64,000 nt of DNA from JAJCYL01 sp965206015. GTDB lineage: Bacteria; Bacteroidota; Bacteroidia; Cytophagales; Cyclobacteriaceae. Shown piece after piece: positions 36,993 to 44,938 of the stretch. The notes beneath the pieces are model-generated. The model was given only the letters and a program-made list of their open reading frames with translations, was not told where the DNA came from and searched no databases. The stretch is from assembly GCA_965206015.1 (NCBI GenBank), contig CBDBIW010000016.1:682001-746000 (forward strand). The letters are read 5' to 3'. Made by a program: the position numbers and the translations under genes. Position 1 is the first letter of the stretch; every line of letters begins with the position of its first letter.

Positions 36993-37079
36993 AGACTTAT
37001 TGGACAATTCATGGCTTTTTTCTGTAAAAATAAGAAAACTATATATAATTAGCAATACCCTGTTTTTTTGTGTTCAAAA

Positions 37080-37100
37080 GTCAAATCAAAATGATTTGAC
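37080..37100 (-). terminator. hairpin after the PLD-like gene
   Basis: Perfect inverted repeat GTCAAATCA-AAA-TGATTTGAC, followed on the minus strand by a short T-run. It is about 85 bases past the stop of the 37184 gene. Confidence 0.5.
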
Positions 37101-37183
37101 GGACCTTATAAAAATACACTAACTTTTGGATTAAACACCAAAACCCATATTAATTATAGCTTTTGTTGGCAATAGTATTTTTT

Positions 37184-37945
37184 CTAATTAATAGGTTCAC
37201 TATATAATTGTTTTCCCCATAGTTGAATATCTCTTTCTGGTAAATGAGAGTGATTCATTAGTTGATAAATCTCTTCTTTAATTTCTTTTATAGCATTTAC
37301 ATCTTCAGTTCGAATTCTAGTTTCATAATTGTGTTTTGTACCACTAGAAGTAAAGTTTAGTGAACCCATATATGCTATTCTGTCGTCTATTAAGTAAATT
37401 TTACTATGAATAAAAGTATCACTCAATTCCGTTTTATCGGGTGACATATATACTTTAAAAGAAAATAGTTGAGAATACCAATATGAATAAATTCGTTTAT
37501 TTTTAATTTTATTTTTATAAAGTTTGACAATAGAAAAAATAATAGCAATTGGTATTAAACCAAATGCAACTTTGATATCTTTAAGGTAATAGGCTAGACC
37601 AGCTAAGGTTATTAAGAGACCTAGTCCAATATATGTTAGAATTTTTGAGAGGTCTTTCCATTTCTCTCGTTTTTCAACTGCTGTGTTATCTGTTTCTCGA
37701 TTCTGATTAATTAGTTTATGAATGTTTTTTTCATAACTTCCATAAAAGTCTTCGATGTTGTCAGTTGTTATTAACTCAACTTCTAAATTTCTTTTTCTAA
37801 ATTTTATTAACTCCGTTATTAAAAAAGGAGATAAATATGGAGAAACAATTTTAATTGATTTTTTTGCATTTCCAATATCTATTAATAGTTTTTTTCCAGC
37901 TCCTTTTCCAATATAAATGTCGCAATTAGCTCCATTATAAAACAT
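37184..37945 (-). CDS. phospholipase-D-like protein with two internal membrane helices
   Basis: 253 residues. The N-terminal half has a degenerate PLD-like start (KKLLIDIGNAKKSIKIVSPY) and a region ELITTDN where a first HKD motif would be. Then come two adjacent TM segments (ILTYIGLGLLITLAGLAYYL and VAFGLIPIAIIFSIV), then one good HKD motif IHSKIYLIDDRIAYMGSLNF. Proteins with a single HKD usually work as dimers, cutting phosphodiester bonds in lipid or nucleic acid. As a membrane-anchored cassette protein it could be a defence effector or nuclease; that is inference. It is the sole gene of its cassette. Confidence 0.75.
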   Translation of the reverse strand: MFYNGANCDIYIGKGAGKKLLIDIGNAKKSIKIVSPYLSPFLITELIKFRKRNLEVELITTDNIEDFYGSYEKNIHKLINQNRETDNTAVEKREKWKDLSKILTYIGLGLLITLAGLAYYLKDIKVAFGLIPIAIIFSIVKLYKNKIKNKRIYSYWYSQLFSFKVYMSPDKTELSDTFIHSKIYLIDDRIAYMGSLNFTSSGTKHNYETRIRTEDVNAIKEIKEEIYQLMNHSHLPERDIQLWGKQLYSEPIN

Positions 37946-37968
37946 TTCATTTTATTTTTTTATATTAT

Positions 37969-38084
37969 TTACAACGTACGGATAAGCTCCGTAGGCTTTG
38001 CCTGTCAAATATCTATAAAAGTATCTTTTGGTACTGCTATTTGCAAATGGCTCAGTTGGCCTATGGAGTTTAGCATTTGTCAGG
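37969..38084 (-). other. attC-like site 4
   Basis: Cores TTTACAAC (37968-37975) and TTTGTCAGG (38077-38085). Inner stem CTCCGTAGGC (37987-37996) pairs with GCCTATGGAG (38059-38068). The right flank TTTGTCAGGTTTTCGT resembles that of site 3. Confidence 0.7.
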
Positions 38085-38152
38085 TTTTCGTGCATATTAT
38101 CGTCCAGTTTTTTGCATTCATGTTAGTTCGTTCGTCAGAGCTGTGGGATCAG

Positions 38153-38214
38153 TCATACTCTTTGGCAGGTTTTGGCAGTGGGCTGAATTGTACGACCTGA
38201 CAATGTGTATGGCT
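38153..38214 (-). repeat. 3' module shared by the two R-M cassettes (copy 1)
   Basis: About 62 bases between the nuclease stop and attC site 4 that recur, with roughly a dozen differences, at 41800-41861 between the EcoRII-like gene and attC site 3. Both copies include ATACTCTTTG and CTGACAATGTGTATG. Confidence 0.75.
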
Positions 38215-38217
38215 GAA

Positions 38218-39471
38218 TCAAAGGAAATTACTCGGATTAAAAATTTCGCCTGAAGTTGTGTCGTGATTATATATCTGAAAGGTTTGTAAGTTGTCAAGCC
38301 AGACAACCTTAACATCCTCCGAAACGCAGAAGTCAATTAGTTCCTGATTTGGTCGTTGGGAATAAACTAGAAAACATGTCACATCGTCAAGATTCATTTC
38401 ACGGTTTACAATTGAAAATTTGTAATACTTCACTTGGCCAAATCCCTTAACAGTTTGCTTCTCTTGGTCTGATAAAGAGTCTAAAATTGTTTTCACTTCA
38501 TAAAGAAGAGCCTGTTGTTCGTCAGTTGCTGCCAAACAATCAAATTTACCTTCGTACAAATTCAGTCCAGAATCCCCATTTAGAGTTGCCAATAATCTAA
38601 CTATTTCTTGATGTCTGGCCAGCCGATTCTGTCTAGTTCTTATAGCTTCTGCCAGATCAATGCTTGATCTTGTTATATTGGCAAGATTTGGGTCTCTGGC
38701 TATAGTATCAACGGTCACTTCTCTAAAAGTAGCTATTTGCCTATTTGGAGCCCTTGACTCTCTTTCAGTTGTTATTTCATCTTCTGTTACTGATACTCTA
38801 CCAATTAGATATGCTTGACTATTGATTCTTTCAATATCGCCAAGTTGTTCAGCAACTCCTGGAAGTATTTTTACTGCATTGGCAGCCATTGATCTAGTGG
38901 TTCCAGTTTCTTGAATTATATTATCAATAGGTTCGGAGGCCAAAGCTGAGATCCGTGCGTATTCTTCGTCAGAGTCATTCTCAGCTTCTAAAGCCAGCAT
39001 CAATTTCGGGGTTTCAATTCCAGGAAAATCTTGTACTAATTTCAACAAAATTCTATACGGATGACTTACTTCACCATCTTGTCCTTCTAGACCTAACTGG
39101 AGAAAAGAATTATTCCAAAGCTGATTCTTTACTTCATTGTTACCTTGTGCTAAAAGTTGTATCGCGGCAGAACTCAATTCTCCAGATTTGTCCGGAAAAA
39201 CGGTTAGGTATCCCAATAATTGAAAGAATCTTCTTATGTCACGAGCTACGGTTAGATAACCACGACTGGATTTAGGTTTTTGCTGTTCGGCATGAAGAAA
39301 CTCTTCAATCGAAAGAGTTCTATCTTTGTAAGTATAAATCTCATTTCCAGTCAGGAGTTTTCCGAAATTTTCATCTGAAAGAGGCGATTCTTCTTCCAAT
39401 AACTGCTGAATAGCCTGTAATGCCCGAAATAATTTGGATAAGTCGTTAAACTGATGCGGAAAATTCTTCAT
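38218..39471 (-). CDS. type II restriction endonuclease (PD-ExK), cassette 4
   Basis: 417 residues. The C-terminal domain has a PD-(D/E)xK-like arrangement: YEGKFDCLAA (Asp about 311), LLYEVKTI (Glu 325, Lys 327), and QVKYYKFS. The N-terminal 300 residues are helical and probably bind DNA. It follows two amino-methyltransferases and an HTH regulator in one run (41459 to 38218), so it is the nuclease of that R-M system. I do not recognise the specificity. The stop sits directly before the shared 3' module and attC site 4. Confidence 0.75.
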   Translation of the reverse strand: MKNFPHQFNDLSKLFRALQAIQQLLEEESPLSDENFGKLLTGNEIYTYKDRTLSIEEFLHAEQQKPKSSRGYLTVARDIRRFFQLLGYLTVFPDKSGELSSAAIQLLAQGNNEVKNQLWNNSFLQLGLEGQDGEVSHPYRILLKLVQDFPGIETPKLMLALEAENDSDEEYARISALASEPIDNIIQETGTTRSMAANAVKILPGVAEQLGDIERINSQAYLIGRVSVTEDEITTERESRAPNRQIATFREVTVDTIARDPNLANITRSSIDLAEAIRTRQNRLARHQEIVRLLATLNGDSGLNLYEGKFDCLAATDEQQALLYEVKTILDSLSDQEKQTVKGFGQVKYYKFSIVNREMNLDDVTCFLVYSQRPNQELIDFCVSEDVKVVWLDNLQTFQIYNHDTTSGEIFNPSNFL

Positions 39472-39509
39472 GCCTTTCGGTTAAATAATATTGACCGAAA
39501 TTAGGCATT

Positions 39510-40280
39510 TTACTCAGCTATTTCCATTTGTAGTGAGGTCAATCTCTCGTTTGCTATTTCAACGTACTCTGGATTAATCTCTGTTCCAATGAAATTTCTT
39601 TGATTAGATAACGAGCTCACGCATTCAGATCCACTACCTACAAAAGGAATAAAAACCAAGTCTCTTTTGTTACTGAAGTGTTTGACGATTCTGTTGCTTA
39701 TCGAAAGAGGCTTCTGAGTTGGGTGAGCAGTTCGTTCATCTTTAAATCGTTTTCCTGCTAAAACGGGGAAACTCCAAACGTCACCGGCTAATCTTCCTTC
39801 CGGGTGTGGCGTCCATGTTTTACCATTTTTTGTGATCTTATTTTTTAGTCTTTCCCGGCTTTTGTAAGGTTCTCTTATTTCATGATATGTGAACTTGTCT
39901 GTTTTACTGAACCATAAAAGGGGTTCGTAAAAAGCATTCAAAGTCCTGTAACCAGAAAATCCATTTTCATAATGCCATATAATTTGTCTTCTGTATTTCA
40001 TGTTTTTCTCATAGAGATGGCATTGAATGTAGCAGAGATAATGATGAATTCCGTAAATGAAAATTGAACCACTTGGCTTTAGTACTCGAATAGATTCATC
40101 AATCCATTGTTTTGACCAGTCTAACCAATCTTGGACTTCTTCCCAATGATCACTTCTATTTCCAAAGTTTTTCTTGAGATTATAAGGAGGGTCAGCAATA
40201 ATTAAGTCAATCGATCCTGAATCGAGTTCTTTCATAAAACTCGTGCAATCTTGCAGATATACCTTGTTCAACTCTTTCAT
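39510..40280 (-). CDS. DNA amino-methyltransferase (beta class), cassette 4
   Basis: 256 residues. The catalytic motif IV ADPPYN (about 29-34) comes first and the SAM-binding motif FVGSGSE (about 216-222) near the end, the order of beta-class N6-adenine/N4-cytosine methyltransferases. HPTQKP precedes the SAM motif. It overlaps the upstream methyltransferase gene by four bases (ATGA), showing an operon. It protects the host from the 38218-39471 nuclease. Confidence 0.9.
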   Translation of the reverse strand: MKELNKVYLQDCTSFMKELDSGSIDLIIADPPYNLKKNFGNRSDHWEEVQDWLDWSKQWIDESIRVLKPSGSIFIYGIHHYLCYIQCHLYEKNMKYRRQIIWHYENGFSGYRTLNAFYEPLLWFSKTDKFTYHEIREPYKSRERLKNKITKNGKTWTPHPEGRLAGDVWSFPVLAGKRFKDERTAHPTQKPLSISNRIVKHFSNKRDLVFIPFVGSGSECVSSLSNQRNFIGTEINPEYVEIANERLTSLQMEIAE

Positions 40281-41131
40281 TTCGCTTTTTGTAAAACTAG
40301 AATATATTGATGATGAATGTTTTCTACGTATGAAAATGGATATCCATAAGGGTATAGTTTCTTTGCATTTTGTAGCAGAACCTTCACACCTTTCAATTGA
40401 AAATGTTTTTTCCTTTTTTCATTTGTCAACTGCTGTATTAGGTCAGCATGGAATGCATGGAATTTGGATTTATGCCTAAAATCACTGACAACCACACACA
40501 TATATTTTCCAGGTTTCAATATATCATAGCATTGGAAGAATATCTTGGAGAGCTGGGTTAGAAAATCTTCATATTTTTCAATGTTACCTAAGTCCATATC
40601 ATCCTCACTATATTTAGTTGCATGTCCGTTAAGTACTCGCTCGTTTGCTTTATGGTCTTTCTTTTCAAGTATGTTCCAGTATGGGGGTGAAGTAACAATA
40701 AAATCGAAGTATTCTTTTTTGAAGAACTTGGTAAGATTTCTACTATCACCACATTTTAAATGGTCATAACTAATTACATGATTAGATTCCGTTAACAGCC
40801 GTTCCCTGGTAATTTCAGACCATTCAGGTGAGAGTTCAACACCATATCCAATTCGATTTAACTCATGACATGCCTTAATCGTTGAGCCGACTCCTGAAAA
40901 TGGATCTAGGACTCTATCTTCTGATTTTGTGAAAAACCGAATGAGTTTCATTACATCAGTAAATGAGAAGGGTGCAGGGTGCATCTTTTCAAATTTGGCT
41001 TCTGGGCTATTTGCACCCAATCCCTTTTGGAAAAAGAAGCTTTTTGTTTCCTGAATCCACTCTTTACCGGGTAATTCGTTAAGAGAGTTTTTTTTATCTA
41101 CTGTTGGTGCTTCGCCATTTGTGTTTGCCAT
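40277..41131 (-). CDS. DNA N4-cytosine/N6-adenine methyltransferase, cassette 4
   Basis: 284 residues from ATG 41131, one base after the regulator stop. The SAM motif DPFSGVGSTIKA precedes the catalytic TSPPYWN, the reverse order of its neighbour. TSPPYW suggests N4-cytosine specificity, though N6-adenine is possible. Two methyltransferases of different motif order beside one nuclease suggest an asymmetric recognition site in which each strand is modified by its own enzyme. The frame is open 28 codons further upstream, but that overlaps the regulator. Confidence 0.88.
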   Translation of the reverse strand: MANTNGEAPTVDKKNSLNELPGKEWIQETKSFFFQKGLGANSPEAKFEKMHPAPFSFTDVMKLIRFFTKSEDRVLDPFSGVGSTIKACHELNRIGYGVELSPEWSEITRERLLTESNHVISYDHLKCGDSRNLTKFFKKEYFDFIVTSPPYWNILEKKDHKANERVLNGHATKYSEDDMDLGNIEKYEDFLTQLSKIFFQCYDILKPGKYMCVVVSDFRHKSKFHAFHADLIQQLTNEKRKKHFQLKGVKVLLQNAKKLYPYGYPFSYVENIHHQYILVLQKAK

Positions 41132-41132
41132 A

Positions 41133-41459
41133 TTAGAAATTGATTTTTCCTTGTTCTGAATTCTTCGACTTAAAGTACCTGGCTTTTTCTTCAGCAAGTT
41201 CCAAAGCTTTGTCACTCAAATTATTCTGATAGATTGTTTTGGCCATTTGTTCGCTGAAATACTCATCTTTGATTTGATTAAAGTTGAGCGAAAACACTTG
41301 ACAAAGTGTTTCCAATCTTCGGTAATCGAATTCTCTCTTTCCGTTTTCAACCTTACTTAGATTAGCGGAATCCATGTCAAGTTGTGCGGCAAGCTGGGTT
41401 AGTGTTAGTCCCTTTTCGGTTCTAAGTTGCCGAATGTACTCTCCGAACGTTTGCTTCAT
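41133..41459 (-). CDS. XRE-family HTH regulator of the cassette-4 R-M operon
   Basis: 108 residues with a canonical HTH: GEYIRQLRTEKGLTLTQLAA, then QLDMDSANLSKVENGKREF, followed by a helical C-terminal extension. It is the first gene of the R-M operon, directly ahead of the methyltransferases, so it probably controls the timing of nuclease versus methyltransferase expression. It is longer than classic C proteins. A short overlapping open frame upstream (41604-41422) is part of the shared 5' module, not an extension. Confidence 0.85.
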   Translation of the reverse strand: MKQTFGEYIRQLRTEKGLTLTQLAAQLDMDSANLSKVENGKREFDYRRLETLCQVFSLNFNQIKDEYFSEQMAKTIYQNNLSDKALELAEEKARYFKSKNSEQGKINF

Positions 41460-41556
41460 TTTGCCTGGTCAGAATAATCTTGTCAACTAATGACAAACAT
41501 ACAGATGATTTAGTTTGGGTACAAATGAAGATTCGATTGTTAGGAAGGAAAGATTT

Positions 41557-41647
41557 TAGCTCTTTTGGTTTTTTCAGGGTAGGTGTTGTGGTGGCAAAAA
41601 CCAAATGTGCTAAAATGGGCGGTGGGTTTTTCTACGTCACGGCATGA
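41557..41647 (-). repeat. 5' module shared by the two R-M cassettes (copy 1)
   Basis: About 90 bases between the regulator and the next attC. From GCTCTTTTGG to GGCATGA it differs from the copy at 45394-45484 at only two positions that I could see. On the minus strand it opens a short frame beginning MVFATTTPTLKKPKEL. It may be a portable promoter/leader or a recombination footprint. Confidence 0.8.
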
Positions 41648-41650
41648 CCA

Positions 41651-41761
41651 CTAACGTCTATGTATGGTGAGTGCGCTTACACTTTCCAAGAGCACTAAAA
41701 TGTCGGATTACTGAGAAAGTTAAAAGTGGCTCAAAAGTGCATTCACTATACATTTTGTTAG
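41651..41761 (-). other. attC-like site 3
   Basis: Outer CTAAC (41651-41655) pairs with GTTAG (41757-41761). Inner ATGTATGGTGAGTGCGCTT pairs with AAGTGCATTCACTATACAT with a few mismatches, flanked by the unpaired spacers GTCT and TTT. On the minus strand the first core ACCTAAC fits RYYYAAC exactly. Confidence 0.85.
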
Positions 41762-41799
41762 GTTTTCGTATTTTTCCGTTCTGGTGCGTTGGCAACAGA

Positions 41800-41861
41800 T
41801 ATACTCTTTGACATGTTTTGGTAGTGGGTTGGCTGTGTGATCTGACAATGTGTATGTCTGT
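41800..41861 (-). repeat. 3' module shared by the two R-M cassettes (copy 2)
   Basis: Counterpart of 38153-38214, placed between the EcoRII-like gene and attC site 3. Confidence 0.75.
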
Positions 41862-41871
41862 TTTGGGCGGG

Positions 41872-43020
41872 CTATTTCTGCGTTGATGTTACATGCTTAA
41901 CAAACCCCTCTAAAGTCAAAATATTAGCTCTATGTTCAGTTGGAAAGCTTGATAGATAGGCTTTTGGAATCACAAGTTGAACATCATACTTTTCCATCTC
42001 TTTAAGTTGATTTTTCGAAATTCCTTGTTGGAGAGTAAAAAGGTGCTTTATTTTAATTTTGTCAGCTTCATTTAGAATTTGTCTCCACCTGTCTTTACAA
42101 GTTGTCTTCGAGGCAAGAAGAATCAATTTTTTTTCATCAAACCTGGGGTCATGATAGGATTCAATGTTGGGGAATAGAAAGTCAGGTATCTTATTGTTTT
42201 CTGTTTTGACTTGTGTTTGAAACGTTAGTTCAGAGATTCTAAACACCTCTTCCAAATGATGTTCTAATGATTTTCCTGCTCTGCTTTTTCTCCTATTCAA
42301 AATGGAGTTTGCGGTTTTTACTAAATATTCGACTGAGTCAAAAGGTTTTTTGATTATATCAGAATATCTATCATTTTCTATGGTTTTGAACAAACTATAC
42401 TCGGCCTCAAGCCAATTAAGTATCTCTCTATCTGGATTGGTCTTAATTTGTGTGTTGGTCAAATTATGTGAAGAAACATAACAGTTTCTTGCATTAGTCG
42501 CCATGTCAATTGTAGGAGGGAAATCGACATTTAACGATCGGATATAAGTTGTAAAACATTGTAACAGTCGGTCCTCTGCTGTTTGTTCAAGTTGTTTAGG
42601 GATTATTCCGTTGGTCTCTGTTGATGAAATGTTGAGAGCCGCAAAAAAATCTTCAATATCATCGTCACTGCTTAAAACATAGCCTTCAAAAAAATCATTC
42701 GATTTCTTCACAAGAACAAGAAGATCTCCCACATTATCATCCGTTAAATATGGAAAGCCACGTCCAAATCTGGTTAGTCGATACTCATCTCTGGTTCCTA
42801 CTCCATAATAGATAAATCGACTTGAAGTCTCAAAGTCATCCTGCCATTTGATTGTCGCAAAATGATCTTTATTAGCTCCCTTCTCTCCAGGAGTTGCAAA
42901 GAACAAAGGCCATGAGTCTTTATGCATGTGGAAACCGGCTTGATGTCCACCTGTTGAGCCAGTGTCATTAGGTTTTATAAACTTGCTGAATGATATTTCA
43001 GACTGCTGCGCTGACTGTAC
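41872..43020 (-). pseudogene. EcoRII-like restriction endonuclease lacking its N-terminus
   Basis: The frame contains EcoRII hallmarks: the effector-domain start NDTGSTGGHQAG, then after a variable middle the catalytic domain RRKSRAGKSLEHHLEEVF, PDFLFPNIESYHDP and ASKTTCKDRWRQILNEADKI. EcoRII cuts CCWGG. The reading frame is open back to 43020 but has no start codon before NDTG. An ATG at 42927 would skip the effector motif. Upstream lies an inserted HNH unit whose terminal repeat contributes the TAA at 43021-43023. The 5' end has therefore been replaced. An ATG-42927 product of 351 residues would keep the catalytic domain, so residual activity is conceivable. Confidence 0.8.
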
Positions 43021-43023
43021 TTA

Positions 43024-43121
43024 TTTGGGCGTGCCCCTGCGGGTCGGGCTGTTCAGGGCTTCACTTCGTTCCGGTGCTTCGCACAGCCTATCGGCTCCCT
43101 TACCATCCCTCACGCAAAGCG
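43024..43121 (+). repeat. GC-rich terminal repeat, left copy
   Basis: Starts TTTGGGCGTG, contains GGGTCGGGCT, and ends ATCCCTCACGCA. It is much more G+C-rich than its surroundings. The same start, middle and end words occur in the inverted copy at 44181-44276. This is a widespread type of intergenic repeat in Bacteroidota, recalled from general knowledge of such genomes. Confidence 0.75.
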
Positions 43122-43421
43122 TTCTAGAAACATTTCTGCGTTAATTGATTCTGTTGGATTTTCATTAGTCAAAATGAATTTGTGAAATTCATACCAATCA
43201 TGATCTATTTCAGGATCGAAATCATATACTTCTAAACATGGAACTTTTACTTTCCTAGGGTCGAAGAACTCTCCGTCAATAAGATGTTTTCGAAGAGTAT
43301 CTGTGGCAGAATCTGGAGTTAAGGTCGGTGGATTACTTAGAATTACGCTACCAAATTGTTTGTAGTTTCCTCCATCCCTATACAAATACTCAAACTTTAA
43401 GTTATTTTCTGAAACGTTCAT
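43110..43421 (-). CDS. small protein paired with the HNH endonuclease
   Basis: 103 acidic residues: LKFEYLYRDGGNYKQFGSVI near the start and CLEVYDFDPEIDHDWYEFHKF near the end. There is no signal or membrane segment. It overlaps the end of the HNH gene by 20 bases, so the two are translated together. I do not recognise the family. The tight coupling suggests an accessory, inhibitor or immunity function for the nuclease, which is inference. Confidence 0.65.
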   Translation of the reverse strand: MNVSENNLKFEYLYRDGGNYKQFGSVILSNPPTLTPDSATDTLRKHLIDGEFFDPRKVKVPCLEVYDFDPEIDHDWYEFHKFILTNENPTESINAEMFLERFA

Positions 43422-44166
43422 CGTGATGATATTTCAAGAATTCCGGATCGGGTAAAAATTTGGAAGGAAGAATGATCTCTTTCTTATCATACTTCAAAAA
43501 ATACTCAGATATTGATTGGTTTCTACTCTTTTTAAGGTGTTTGGAAATTAAGATTATATAATCAGGCGTCACCGTAAATAAACCATTTTCAAAAGCCTTA
43601 TCATGAAGATTATTCATAGCTAATCCATTTCGTGGGTTTAGACGATTATCCTCATCAAGATTCCAAGGTTTAATATGGCCCGCTATTAATAATTCGGGCT
43701 GATTTATACCTGTAATGCAACATGTGTAGTTATAAGAAGCCAAAATGGTTTTTCTGAAAAATGATTGATTTACTCTGACCTTCACCGTAGTTTCCCTTTC
43801 TTTCCCCTCAATGTTTACGGGCATTTCAGATTCATCAATTGGCAAGTTTTTATTCTTAAATGAGGCCAGTAACCGTTCGCTTTCAAATGCGGCATCTTCC
43901 CAATTCAAATAAAATTCGTTCCAAATTTCCTTATCCAATTTACTTGAATTTGACGCTCCCTTAATTCCTCTAGCCTGTAGGCTATGATCAAGACTTGCAA
44001 AATTAACCAGCTTATATGCTATTGAACTAGGTGTTCTATTAATCAGTTGTGAAAGTTTAATTATCTCATGATTTCCCTTGTGAAGTTTACCAAATTGTAG
44101 TTTGCAATACAAATTGATAGCAAGTATCAGTTCCTCTCTAGTCCAAAGTCTTTGCCCACTTTGCAT
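43402..44166 (-). CDS. HNH restriction endonuclease-like protein
   Basis: 254 residues from ATG 44166. The N-terminal module RLWTREELILAINLYCKLQFG … RTPSSIAYKLVNFASLD … ARGIKGASNSSK is typical of HNH_2-type putative restriction enzymes. The catalytic part is CCITGINQPELLIAGHIKPWNLDEDNRLNPRNGLAMNN split over about 163-200 (the His-Ile-Lys-Pro-Trp and Asn of the HNH fold), then LHDKAFENGLFT. The frame stays open 16 codons upstream through the terminal repeat, so the internal ATG is chosen. It may be a standalone type IV-like or modification-dependent nuclease, since no methyltransferase accompanies it. Confidence 0.8.
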   Translation of the reverse strand: MQSGQRLWTREELILAINLYCKLQFGKLHKGNHEIIKLSQLINRTPSSIAYKLVNFASLDHSLQARGIKGASNSSKLDKEIWNEFYLNWEDAAFESERLLASFKNKNLPIDESEMPVNIEGKERETTVKVRVNQSFFRKTILASYNYTCCITGINQPELLIAGHIKPWNLDEDNRLNPRNGLAMNNLHDKAFENGLFTVTPDYIILISKHLKKSRNQSISEYFLKYDKKEIILPSKFLPDPEFLKYHHDERFRK

Positions 44167-44167
44167 A

Positions 44168-44938
44168 TCAACTGGCGAGGCGCATTGCGTGAGGGATAGA
44201 AGTGGAAAGCCCACAGCGCAGCGAGGACTTGGAACGGATAGCCCGACCCCTTGCGTAGCTTGGGGTCACGCCCAAACTTTTAAGTATCCTTTTGATTACG
44301 TCAAATGTATTTCCCTTGTCATGTGAAACGAGATTCTTAACGTTCTCAAGTAAGAATGCCTTTGGTCTCTTTTCTGAGATTATTCTTTTGAGGTCAAAGA
44401 ACAAAGTGCCTTGAGTTTCGTCTTTGAACCCATGAGCTTTACCCAAACTGTTTTTCTTGGATACTCCTGCAATTGAGAATGGTTGGCATGGAAAACCTGC
44501 GATCAAAATATCGTGTTCAGGAATTTCTTTTTCATCAATTTTTGTTATGTCACCAAATGGCACCTCTCCAAAATTTGCATGATAGGTTTTTTGGGCGTAT
44601 TGATTCCATTCTGAGGTGAAAACGCATTTACCGCCCAGGTTATGAAACGCTAATCTGAACCCTCCTATACCGGCAAAAAGATCAATGAATTTAAATGTTC
44701 CTGTTTGATGAGGTGGAAAAGGGACGTCCCATTTAAAAGGAAGGTAGCCTTGAAAATATGGCTCATTGACTACTGAAGAGTCGATTGATTTTCCATATTC
44801 GAGAGCAGGTTCTTCAAAATAATGAGAAACACCATTATGATAACTCTGGAAATAATGGGTAAGATATGCAAGCTCAGTTTGATCTGGTTTCTTGACGTCA
44901 ACCTTTAATTTTTCCTTTACTTCAGAGTATTTACGCAT
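44168..44938 (-). pseudogene. C5-cytosine DNA methyltransferase (Dcm/EcoRII type), C-terminus lost
   Basis: Keeps motif I DLFAGIGGFRLAF, motif IV with the catalytic Cys in GFPCQPFSIAG, and motif VI AFLLENVKNL. After KRILKSLG (about residue 222, near 44273) the sequence runs into the GC-rich repeat, so the target-recognition domain and motifs IX-X are absent. Family members are about 400 residues; the open frame here has 256, of which about 222 are genuine. An N-terminal extension of about 80 residues precedes motif I, as in M.EcoRII/Dcm. It overlaps vsr by eight bases. It is not expected to methylate. Confidence 0.88.
44181..44276 (-). repeat. GC-rich terminal repeat, right copy
   Basis: Inverted counterpart of 43024-43121, with the same TTTGGGCGTG, GGGTCGGGCT and ATCCCTCACGCA words on the minus strand. 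The last 35 or so codons of the truncated methyltransferase frame are read through this repeat. Confidence 0.75.

Larger units (their letters stand above)
36690..37183. other. cassette junction region without genes
   Basis: Holds the leader of the copy-B cassette (36690-36887), attC-like site 5 (36888-36992), and the 3' flank of the PLD cassette with a hairpin at 37080-37100. No coding frame is supported. Confidence 0.5.
43024..44276 (-). mobile_element. HNH-endonuclease unit bounded by inverted ~97-bp repeats
   Basis: Left end TTTGGGCGTG (43024-43033) and right end CACGCCCAAA (44267-44276) are the outer tips of two homologous, inverted repeats. The unit holds an HNH gene and a small gene. 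It lies exactly where the flanking Dcm-like methyltransferase loses its C-terminus and the EcoRII-like gene loses its start. The methyltransferase C-terminal half is not found elsewhere in the window, so insertion was accompanied by deletion. Confidence 0.65.

Noticed and set aside
37080..37170. Region just 3' of the PLD-like gene (GTTGGC near 37165) as the attC right boundary
   Set aside because: That would make a 280-bp site. Pairing of 36888-36896 with 36986-36992 gives a normal length and better stem.
41422..41604. Open frame starting MVFATTTPTLKKPKEL
   Set aside because: The first part belongs to the 90-bp module shared with the other R-M cassette and the rest overlaps the HTH gene in another frame with no protein-like pattern. 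Kept as a repeat, not a gene.
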